In this document: in pieces, positions 11,353-23,700 of the stretch | Position numbering within the stretch: position 1 is the first letter of the stretch | Layout of the letters: every line of letters begins with the position of its first letter | Source: Liolophura sinensis | Taxonomy: Eukaryota > Mollusca > Polyplacophora > Chitonida > Chitonidae | DNA length: 64,000 nucleotides | Direction of reading: 5' to 3' | Assembly: GCF_032854445.1 (NCBI RefSeq) | Contig: NC_088302.1 | Span: forward strand, 33,017,979-33,081,978 | Translations under genes and position numbers: made by a program | Notes under the pieces: generated by a model | What the model saw: only the letters and a program-made list of their open reading frames with translations | What the model was told of the DNA's origin: nothing | The model's database searches: none

Positions 11353-11605
11353 GAAGAAATTGAAATAAGAGCTTAAAAAGAACACCATGTTTGATCTGGA
11401 TTTTAATTCAGACACAACACTTGCAAAGCGTTATTATTTACCTGCTTTCGGTTGGTTTAATGCTGAGAGTATATGACTTTTGCGATAGCCCTTAAGGTTT
11501 AAGGATGAAAGTATATGACTTTTGCAGTAGCCCTTCAGGTTTAAGGATGAGAAAACAAGGGCAGCTCAATTATGCTCATAAATCAAATATTCCAAGAACA
11601 CCTAC

Positions 11606-11743
11606 CTGAACAGGAGAACCTTGATTCTTCCCAAACTCATACAGAATTTGAAGAAATTTGCCGTATTTCTCCTGGTCATCTTTTAAGGCTGTCTTCACGC
11701 TGTTGAGATAGGCTTGTGCAAAGGCTATATCACGATCATCTCT
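11606..11743 (-). CDS. GON4L: GON4L exon 27: first PAH-like helical repeat
   Basis: 46 codons, phase 0 to 0. CAG acceptor after a pyrimidine-rich stretch, donor CAG|GTAGG. It encodes AFAQAYLNSVKTALKDD then YGKFLQILYEF, the amphipathic pattern of a SIN3-type PAH repeat as in GON4L. The next exon should begin in phase 0 and hold the rest of the PAH region, but none was recognised to the left. Confidence 0.85.
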
Positions 11744-14700
11744 CTGCCAAACAAAAGTTTTCATTTATTTAGTAGAAATTTACATCAATTTGACTGTGTT
11801 TGTTTACTTCCTCAAATGCAAGTATATTATCTTCATTTGTTTTACCCTTGAACTCGCATCAACCGCATTGGTGTGAGGCTAATGAGTCTGTGGGCTCCGC
11901 TGGCACGCTAACCACTTGGCCACAGGGGCCCCTATTTGTGGAATTTGTATGTATACTGTTATTGGAACTTCATGCCAAAAGACACCAGGCATCACATACA
12001 ACTAAGCCACAATATAATTTTTATTTATTTATTTGATTGGTGTTTTACACCGTACTCAAGAATATTTCACTTATATGACGGCGACCAGCATTATGTTGGG
12101 TGGAAACCATGCAGATCTTGGGGGGAAACCCACGACCATCTGCAAGTAGCTGGCAGACCTCCCCACGTACTGACAGACAGGAAGCCAGCATCAGCTGGAC
12201 TTAAACTCACAGTGACCGCTTTGGTGAGATACTCCTGGGTCATTACGCTGCGCTAGCGTGCTAACCAACTGAGCCATGGAGGCCCCAAGCCATGATATCA
12301 GGACAACTCAGTAACCAGTTAACTGTCTATCCCCTTATTCTGATCACCACATTTTAACAACTGAAATGGATGTCACTTTGAAATCTTAGATATGGCCAGA
12401 TTCTTTAAGGAACTATTGTAGACACAGATATAGATGCCCTAACCAGCAGAGACACTGCAACAATGCATTGTGCTTCTATTAGGATTAAGGCCACACAAAT
12501 CTGAATTGTTGTTTTATGGTCAGAATTAATCCCTTTTTCAATGTCAGAGGAGTGTATATAAAAAAAAAAAAAAATTCAAAATCATCTAAATTTGGAAAAT
12601 GTAGACTGTCATGGCAATTTTTCCTTTTGAAGATATATTTACATGATTAGAAAGCCTTGAAACAGAGGTAAATCATAAAAAAAAAACAAGACGAGACAAA
12701 ACAGAAAGGTGCACTTTTAACTTTCACTTCGGATTTTTCAGTGTCGGCTTACCTGTAAAACACAAAATAACACTTGTGTTGCCCAAGATGGAAATGAGAC
12801 AAGCACGTGAATTACAGAAAAGTGTGTTGTACTTTGTTGTGTCAAGTCTAGTGTTGTTTAATAGTCTGTCGAAAGCGAACAAGGTTCTTACTATTGGATC
12901 AGCCTGTATAATGTCGGGGTTAAGCATGGCCAAGGTTGTATCCTTATGTTTTTGTGCTTTACTCCGACGGTCCTTAAGGCCTTGTTTCTTTGGTGGGAAG
13001 ACTGGATGCCTGCAATAATTCAAAGTGTAAAATAACATGCATTAAAACATAAGTAATGTTTTTCCATGATTTCAGTTTCAAAAGGATAAGTTTTTAATAG
13101 TTTTAATTAAAGAATCCTTAACATTTATAGCTACAACCTTTAGTTATATTTTTAAATTAATCCACATTCAAACCTTTCAAAAGTTTTCAGAAAAACTAAG
13201 CAATTCATTATAAAACAAATGAGCATGACATCAAATGCTTACAGCATTTTCATTCAAATTTTAAGGTGCTGAATGTGGTTTCCAGATTAAGTTTGGAGAA
13301 GTCAGATTTCAATTTCAGTAAATCATTTAAGCTAATCTCACCATTTAACTAATCACGCTGCTGTTGGTTAGTTGGTTAAAAATCACCATAATGTTCTAAC
13401 TGATATAGAGTAAATCAAATAATTTCACATGAATTTTCACCAACAAAAAAACACAGGTTTTTGCTCACTATTCTTAAGCTACCACACATGTTCCAGTTTA
13501 CGTCACCTAAGCTGTGGATTTGTTTAAGAAAAAAAAAGGAATTCCGGGAATTTACATAGAAAAATCACAATAAAGCTGATCAAATAATTGATGATTTATG
13601 ATACATATACTTGTACAGTCATAACTAACCTAATGGTGGTGCTAGCCTCCATCAGCTCCTGCAGGTGAGTACTGCCATCATCTGCCCCGCCCTCCTCTTC
13701 CTCTGTCTGACTGTCATACGGCACTCCTCCTGTCCCCTCCCCTTCGCTCTGGCTGTCAGCACTATCTCGCTGTCCGCTTACTGCACCACTTTCCCTCAGT
13801 GTTTTTTTCCCTTTAGGCGTGGCTGTCATCCGTGTATCTTTACCTGTCCCTTCTTCACCTGTAACGTCCTCACCTGGTTCTGGGTCCCCATCAGATTCCA
13901 GGGTCTCACACTCACTGTTGACCTCCATCACTTCTGTCACCTCACCCTTTAGTGGCCGAGCATCCACCACAACCACGCTACCACTCGGCACCAGCTTGGG
14001 CAGCAGAGTTCTCTGAACTTTCCTTGCCCTAGACGTCACCTTGGAGGCTGCTTTCTTCACAGGTGAGATTACGTCAGACCTCATGATGAAACCTTTGGGC
14101 AGTATTGCCTTAGCTTGCTGTTTCAGCTGCTGTCTTCTGGGACTGTTGCGTTGTTTGTGTCTCGGCACAAATGGCAGCACTAGTTGTTTTGAGGGGCTTG
14201 TGTGGGGACTCGGGACAAGCCGTGGAAGATTCTCACCAGGAGACAACTGCTCTCGCGACTTTTTGGAACGGGAACTTTTCTTAGTCGGAGTCCTCTGACC
14301 TAGTTCAATCGGAGGCGCTGTCTTGGGGGAACTCAGAAATGGAGCCACTGCAGCCATGATTTCAACAGCCGACTTAGTCCTGCCCGCCGAATTTGGGGAT
14401 GACTCGCTCTGTTTTGGGAGAGCTGGCGATTTACTTGGAGTTGCCTCCCCTGAGTTTGGAGACTTTGAAGCCACTGCTGACAACGGAATCATAGTGCTGA
14501 CACCTGTAACGTTAAGGCGTGCGCTGGACAGGGTAGTTGATGTTGTCAGAGAGGAGAATGCTGTCACAGGTGCTTGATTTATCAAAAATGATGGTGCTAT
14601 ACATGTTATGTCTGAAGTCTTTATCACGGGCACTTCACTCCTCTCATCTGCTACTCTTTTATTTAATCCACTGTCTGATTTTGAAGCGTCTGGCAGAATA

Positions 14701-17700
14701 GAAATTCCTGATAGTCCTGCACTAAATGCATTTGAACTCCCATCAAGCGCTGCAATGGGTTGGTCACTGGACAAAGTGGAGATAACTGCTTTGTTGTCGC
14801 CCAGATGGACAAGTTTCACAGGAATTTTACTCACGGACAGCGAATGTATCACAGGAGATCTGCAAAATATTAAAGATTTACTCATTTATCTATTTTTCTC
14901 ACTGTTGTTGAACTCCACAACCACAGTATGATGAACGTTTTATCCCAAATTCACATACATGCTTCCATACATTAACATGTACTTCATCTTCAATTCGTTA
15001 CCATCTCAATCAATTAATTATACAGTAAACATTCATCGTTGCCAAATTTGTTCAAAGGATCCTAAAAAGTCCAAGGAAGAATTCTTAACTAGCCGAAAAT
15101 CCTGAAGATAATTCAATAAACTGAAATATACAAACAACATGCACTGTCTGTTCATTTCTCTCAAGAGTGACTTTGGTCTATAAATACATCAAACTATTCA
15201 CTGGGAAATCATATTATATGCTCAAACTTTCCCATACCAAAACAAAAAATAAAGAAGGCTGGCCTAGTCACTTTCATATATATAGTTAGAATTCTCAAGA
15301 ATATTTCACTCATACAATGGTGGCCAGAATTAAGGTGGTGAGGAAACCGAGCAGAGCCCAGGCAAAACCTACATGTACAGTATGACCATCTGCATGCTGC
15401 TGCAAACCCTTTCCACATACGAAAAAACATTGTTGATCATATATAAAGATTTCAATCATAAACAATATTAATACCTTTTGCTTTCTGGGTCAAGGTTCAG
15501 CAATTTTTTCACCTCATCAGATATTGTAGCCGACTGGGAGAATTTCTCCATTGTCATTGCTGGCAGATCCGGGCTGACTGGAGCTGACTGTGCTGGCCTC
15601 CTCTGTGATCAAGAGGTTCAATACTTGAGATAAAAGTTCCATATGACTCTTATAACCAAGAAATACAACAGAAAACTTTTAATGTTCTAAATACCTTGGG
15701 CTGGATTTAGAGATGAGATATCAAGTTTATTATCATCCATATTATTAATATTACATGGTACTCAAGAATAATTTACTCAAGACAAAACCTCGTATTACAG
15801 CTGGAGGAAATAAGTGTGCCTTAATTAAATCACTGCCTATTAGAAGAAAAATGAAAAATTTTCTCACAAGCTCAAAATGTAAGGCAAATGATTTAACACT
15901 TTTCCCTTATAATAGCACTTTTGAAGGCAAATAACTGTGATAAGAATAACTTTTGGTGCTGAAACATTTTTTCATAAACGAATGATTATGGGTAAACATT
16001 ATATACTCAATATTTCAGCCATGCTGTGTGATTCCTCACAACTGAAAAATAAGCATCTGAACATCTTCATCCTACAATGCAAGTATCTTAACATCTTGGC
16101 CACAATCCACCCCCTATAATACAAAGCATCTGAACATCTCCATTCTCGGCAGCATTCCACCCCCTATAATACAAAGCATCTGAACATCTCCATTCTCGCC
16201 AACATTCCACCCCCTATAATACAAAGCATCTGAACATCTCCATTCTCGCCAACATTCCACCCCCTATAATACAAAGCATCTGAACATCTCCATTCTCGGC
16301 AGCATTCCACCCCCTATAATACAAAGCATCTGAACATCTCCATTCTCGCCAACATTCCACCCCCTATAATACAAAGCATCTGAACATCTCCATTCTCGGC
16401 AGCATTCCACCCCCTACAATACAAAGCATCTGAACATCTCCATTCTCAGCAACATTCCACCCCCTATAATACAAAGCATCTGAACATCTTCATTCTCGGC
16501 AGCATTCCACCCCCTATAATACAAAGCATCTGAACATCTTCATTCTCGCCAACATTCCACCCCCTATAATACAAAGCATCTGAACATCTCCATTCTCGGC
16601 ACCATTCCACCCCCTATAATACAAAGCATCTGAACATCTTCATTCTCGCCAACATTCCACCCCCTATAATACAAAGCATCTGAACATCTTCATTCTCGCC
16701 AACATTCCACCCCCTATAATACAAAGCATCTGAACATCTTCATTCTCGCCAACATTCCACCCCCTATAATACAAAGCATCTGAACATCTCCATTCTCGGC
16801 AGCACTCCACCCCCTATAATACAAAGCATCTGAACATCTCCATTCTCGGCAGCATTCCACCCCCTATAATACAAAGCATCTGAACATCTTCATTCTCGCC
16901 AACATTCCACCCCCTATAATACAAAGCATCTGAACATCTTCATTCTCGCCAACATTCCACCCCCTATAATACAAAGCATCTGAACATCTCCATTCTCGGC
17001 AGCATTCCACCCCCTATAATACAAAGCATCTGAACATCTTCATTCTCGCCAACATTCCACCCCCTATAATACAAAGCATCTGAACATCTCCATTCTCTGC
17101 AACATTCCACCCCCTATAATACAAAGCATCTGAACATCTCCATTCTCAGCAGCATTCCACCCCCTATAATACAAAGCATCTGAACATCTTCATTCTCGGC
17201 AGCATTCCACCCCCTACAATACAAAGCATCTGAACATCTCCATTCTCGCCAGCATTCCACCCCCTATAATACAAAGCATCTGAACATCTCCATTCTCGGC
17301 AGCATTCCACCCCCTTTAATACAAAGCATCTGAACATCTCCATTCTCGGCAGCATTCCACCCCATATAATACAAAGCATCTGAACATCTCCATTCTCGGC
17401 AGCATTCCACCCCCTTTAATACAAAGCATCTGAACATCTTCATTCTCGGCAGCATTCCACCCCCTATAATACAAAGCATCTGAACATCTCCATTCTCAGC
17501 AGCATTCCACCCCCATATAATACAAAGCATCTGAACATCTCCATTCTCGGCAGCATTCCACCCCCTATAATACAAAGCATCTGAACATCTTCATTCTCGC
17601 CAACATTCCACCTCCTACAATACAAAGCATCTGAACATCTCCATTCTCGGCAGCATTCCACCCCCTTTAATACAAAGCATCTGAACATCTCCATTCTCGC

Positions 17701-20700
17701 CAACATTCCACCCCCTATAATACAAAGCATCTGAACATCTCCATTCTCGGCAGCATTCCACCCCCTATAATACAAAGCATCTGAACATCTCCATTCTCGG
17801 CAGCATTCCACCCCCTATAATACAAAGCATCTGAACATCTCCATTCTCGGCAACATTCCACCCCCTATAATACAAAGCATCTGAACATCTTCATTCTCGC
17901 CAACATTCCACCCCCTACAATACAAAGCATCTGAACATCTCCATTCTCGGCAACATTCCACCCCCTATAATACAAAGCATCTGAACATCTTCATTCTCGC
18001 CAACATTCCACCCCCTATAATACAAAGCATCTGAACATCTCCATTCTCGGCAGCATTCCACCCCCTATAATACAAAGCATCTGAACATCTCAATTCTTGG
18101 CAGCATTCCACCCCCTACAATACAAAGCATCTGAACATCTCCATTCTCAGCAGCATTCCACCCGCTATAATACAAAGCATCTGAACATCTCCATTCTCGG
18201 CAGCATTCCACCCCCTATAATACAAAGCATCTGAACATCTCCATTCTCGGCAGCATTCCACCCCCTTTAATACAAAGCATCTGAACATCTCCATTCTCGG
18301 CAGCATTCCACATCCTTTAATACAAAGCATCTGAACATCTCCATTCTCGGCAGCATTCCACCCCCTATAATACAAAGCATCTGAACATCTCCATTCTCGG
18401 CAGCATTCCACCCCCTTTAATACAAAGCATCTGAACATCTCCATTCTCAGCAGCATTCCACCCCCTTTAATACAAAGCATCTGAACATCTCCATTCTCAG
18501 CAGCATTCCACCCCCTATAATACAAAGCATCTGAACATCTCCATTCTCGCCAGCATTCCACCCCCTTTAATACAAAGCATCTGAACATCTCCATTCTCGG
18601 CAGCATTCCACACCCTTTAATACAAAGCATCTGAACATCTCCATTCTCGGCAGCATTCCACCCCCTATAATACAAAGCATCTGAACATCTCCATTCTCGG
18701 CAGCATTCCACCCCCTTTAATACAAAGCATCTGAACATCTCCATTCTCGGCAACATTCCACCCCCTATAATACAAAGCATCTGAACATCTCCATTCTCGG
18801 CAACAATCCACCCCCTATAATACAAAGCATCTGAACATCTTCATTCTCGCCAACATTCCACCCCCTATAATACAAAGCATCTGAACATCTTCATTCTCGC
18901 CAACATTCCACCCCCTATAATACAAAGCATCTGAACATCTTCATTCTCGCCAACATTCCACCCCCTATAATACAAAGCATCTGAACATCTCCATTCTCGG
19001 CAGCATTCCACCCCCTATAATACAAAGCATCTGAACATCTCCATTCTCGGCAGCATTCCACCCCCTATAATACAAAGCATCTGAACATCTTCATTCTCGC
19101 CAACATTCCACCCCCTTTAATACAAAGCATCTGAACATCTCCATTCTCGCCAACATTCCACCCCCTATAATACAAAGCATCTGAACATCTCCATTCTCGG
19201 CAACATTCCACCCCCTTTAATACAAAGCATCTGAACATCTTCATTCTCGCCAACATTCCACCCCATATAATACAAAGCATCTGAACATCTTCATTCTCGC
19301 CAACATTCCACCCCCTATAATACAAAGCATCTGAACATCTCCATTCTCGGCAGCATTCCACCCCCTATAATACAAAGCATCTGAACATCTTCATTCTCGG
19401 CAACATTCCACCCCCTATAATACAAAGCATCTGAACATCTCCATTCTCTGCAACATTCCACCCCCTATAATACAAAGCATCTGAACATCTCCATTCTCGG
19501 CAGCATTCCACCCCCTATAATACAAAGCATCTGAACATCATTCTCGGCAACATTCCACCCCCTATAATACAAAGCATCTGAACATCTCCATTCTCGGCAG
19601 CATTCCACCCCCTATAATACAAAGCATCTGAACATCTTCATTCTCGGCAGCATTCCACCCCCTACAATACAAAGCATCTGAACATCTCCATTCTCGGCAA
19701 CATTCCACCCCCTACAATACAAAGCATCTGAACATCTCCATTCTCGGCAGCATTCCACCCCCTACAATACAAAGCATCTGAACATCTCCATTCTCGGCAG
19801 CATTCCACCCCCTATAATACAAAGCATCTGAACATCTCCATTCTCGCCAGCATTCCACCCCCTATAATACAAAGCATCTGAACATCTCCATTCTCGCCAG
19901 CATTCCACCCCCTATAATACAAAGCATCTGAACATCTCCATTCTCGCCAGCATTCCACCCCCTATAATACAAAGCATCTGAACATCTTCATTCTCGCCAA
20001 CATTCCACCCCCTATAATACAAAGCATCTGAACATCTCCATTCTCGGCAGCATTCCACCCCCTATAATACAAAGCATCTGAACATCTTCATTCTCGCCAA
20101 CATTCCACCCCCTATAATACAAAGCATCTGAACATCTCCATTCTCGCCAGCATTCCACCCCCTATAATACAAAGCATCTGAACATCTCCATTCTCGGCAG
20201 CATTCCACCCCCATATAATACAAAGCATCTGAACATCTCCATTCTCAGCAGCATTCCACCCCCTATAATACAAAGCATCTGAACATCTCCATTCTCGCCA
20301 ACATTCCACCCCCTATAATACAAAGCATCTGAACATCTCCATTCTCGGCAGCATTCCACCCCATATAATACAAAGCATCTGAACATCTTCATTCTCGGCA
20401 ACATTCCACCCCCCTTTAATACAAAGCATCTGAACATCTCTATTCTCGGCAACATTCCACCCCCTATAATACAAAGCATCTGAACATCTTCATTCTCGCC
20501 AACATTCCACCCCCTATAATACAAAGCATCTGAACATCTCCATTCTCGGCAACATTCCACCCCTATAATACAAAGCATCTGAACATCTTCATTCTCGGCA
20601 GCATTCCACCCCCTATAATACAAAGCATCTGAACATCTTCATTCTCGCCAACATTCCACCCCCTATAATACAAAGCATCTGAACATCTCCATTCTCGGCA

Positions 20701-23700
20701 GCATTCCACCCCCTATAATACAAAGCATCTGAACATCTCCATTCTCGGCAGCATTCCACCCCTATAATACAAAGCATCTGAACATCTTCATTCTCGGCAG
20801 CATTCCACCCCCTATAATACAAAGCATCTGAACATCTTCATTCTCGCCAACATTCCACCCCCTATAATACAAAGCATCTGAACATCTCCATTCTCGGCAG
20901 CATTCCACCCCCTATAATACAAAGCATCTGAACATCTCCATTCTCGGCAGCATTCCACCCCCTATAATACAAAGCATCTGAACATCTCCATTCTCGGCAA
21001 CATTCCACCCCATATAATACAAAGCATCTGAACATCTCCATTCTCGGCAGCATTCCACCCCATATAATACAAAGCATCTGAACATCTCCATTCTCGGCAG
21101 CATTCCACCCCATATAATACAAAGCATCTGAACATCTTCATTCTCGCCAACATTCCACCCCCTTTAATACAAAGCATCTGAACATCTTCATTCTCGGCAG
21201 CATTCCACCCCCTATAATACAAAGCATCTGAACATCTCCATTCTCGGCAGCATTCCACCCCCTATAATACAAAGCATCTGAACATCTCCATTCTCGGCAG
21301 CATTCCACCCCTATAATACAAAGCATCTGAACATCTCCATTCTCGGCAACATTCCACCCCCTATAATACAAAGCATCTGAACATCTCCATTCTCGCCAAC
21401 ATTCCACCCCCTATAATACAAAGCATCTGAACATCTTCATTCTCGGCAACATTCCACCCCCTATAATACAAAGCATCTGAACATCTCCATTCTCGCAACA
21501 TTCCACCCCATATAATACAAAAGCATCTGAACATCTCCATTCTCGGCAACATTCCACCCCCTATGTTTATTTATTTACTTATCTGATTGATGTTTTACGC
21601 CATGCTCAAGAATATTTCACTTATACGACAGTAGCCAGCATTATGGTGGGAGGAAACCTGGTAAAACACCTGGAAACCCATGTTTCATTTGCAGGCAGAC
21701 GCCACCCCTATAATACAAAGGACAAAAAACAATGTGCTTACTCTTCTCTTGGGTTTCTTTAAAGCCTTTTCGACTTCCTTGTGCACACTTTTGGACCTAG
21801 TTATGCTGTGGGCTCTAGGACGTTTTAGACTAGCCTTTAGCATCTTTTCACAGGCACGCTGGAAAAAATAGCAATGTGAATGATAACGAACTGAACAATC
21901 AAAATTCTATGACATATAATAGTGAAACCATAAACTATTAATTTATAGCAACAAAGCATCATTACAAATGCACAGAAGAAACGAAAAGCAACCTTAGGCT
22001 TAAATCAAAATTTCCATCATTAAATCTGGTATGTTCCTTTTTCTATCATTTTAGTTGAAATTCAGTTCACAATAAGTTATCCAGAATTTATGTTACGTAA
22101 GAAGTAACAACTTCAAAGTGATATGAAATTTTGACTTAGGCCTAAGTTTGTTTCGTGATCCCGGAGCCTAAAAATGCATAAAGATATAATGCAGAATTAC
22201 ATAAATAATGTGCAGAGGTAGCCAACTGAAGAGTTATATAAAATATTACAACAACAACAACACAAAAATACAAAAAAAAAAAAAAAAAAAAAAAAATCAA
22301 ACAAGGAAAATGACACTACTACCCTTGGAAATTAATATTAAATTCAAATTAGTACAACTCACAAATTGAATACAATTTCTCGTGTCCAGAAACTTTGAGT
22401 AAACTTAATTTACAAATAAATGAAGGATAAACACAAATGGTTTCCACCTTCCATTCTTGGGAAAGCACATATACTTTATATGTAAAGGTTGGAGACAGGA
22501 GAGCAAATGAAGAAATATATGTAAAGGTCATGTTCCATATCACATGGTCATAACTAACACGACACAACACTGACCCCAGCACCGTTACTATGGTTACTAT
22601 ACTAACTGTACACAAAGCTATGTTACACACCTGGTACCATTCCGGTGCTAAAGAATCGTCAGTGTTCAGTTCTGTACTCTTGGGGAAATGCTGTAATAGG
22701 TTGTCCTTCCAGAAAGTCTGAATAACAAAGACACTGATGTTTAGGAACAAGTCTATTATAAATTCTAAATTCTTAAATAAACAAGAAGATTTTACAATGA
22801 AAACATGAGGGAGATATAATTTAATACTTAAAAACAGAATGTACTTTGCTTACCTTAATAATATTATCATCTTTCTTTGCCACTTGGTTTTTCACTCTGT
22901 ACTTAATTTGAGTAACACTTTTACTAGGAAGAAGATGTCGCTGTATTAGTTCATATTTAATCTTCTCACAGCCTGAGAAATCTTCTAGTCCCATGGCAAT
23001 TATTCTGAAATTGAAAGAAATAAAATGATGCAAATTTTTTTTCCCCCTTTTTCCATTTAATGTGGTTTTTGATATTGTGTGAGTCAAATCAATTCGTCTT
23101 TTGATTTCCTTCATTTAAATCTGAAGTTTTATCCAGAACTATCAAATGATTTACAGAAAAAAAGTGTGATGTTATAATCGGCAATATGTACTGAATGGAT
23201 ACCCCTCAATTCTAAGTTGTTGTTGTAGAGCAGTTCCAATAACTCAGACAAGTAAATTCAAAAATCTCACAATTGATAAAAAGAAGAGTGTCATCAACAC
23301 TTAAGACTAGTGTGACAAAAAATATATTGTCCTCTCAAAGGACTGCTTGCAGCTGCTAAAAAAAACACATATGATTAATAGACTTATCGGGTAGTCTCAA
23401 CCTTTTACCTTTTCACATATGAAAAGAGCAACTTTCAGTGCAGTCACTACATTGGCTAGGTTGGCCGTTTTCAGGGCTTCACAAAAAGTGTAATTTTATC
23501 AGTCTACAGAAACAAATGCCCTGAAAATATGGTTTAATTAACACCTTGCAAATATGCGACACAGTTAAAAAATTACAGTAAGTCAATAATTTTAAGACAA
23601 AAAGCAAGGGACCAAGAATTTTATCTACACATCTTCACAGATAAAGCCAGAGGATACGGCATCATCATATAGCATTAACATACCTGTCTTCTGCTGGTGT

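Noticed and set aside
13665-14931. Several + strand open frames of 65-107 codons opposite GON4L exon E25
   Set aside because: They are antisense shadows of a GC-richer coding exon. The - strand has one continuous 409-codon frame with valid splice sites.
17164-21552. Many - strand open frames of 60-236 codons with repeated CREWRCSDALYY and RMEMFRCFVL segments
   Set aside because: They are the three reading frames of the 50-bp minisatellite in turn. Length depends only on where rare units shift the frame. No start or splice context; it is intronic DNA.
22349-22750. 133-codon - strand frame as one gene
   Set aside because: It is GON4L exon E22 read through its donor into the intron; only 22631-22717 is coding.
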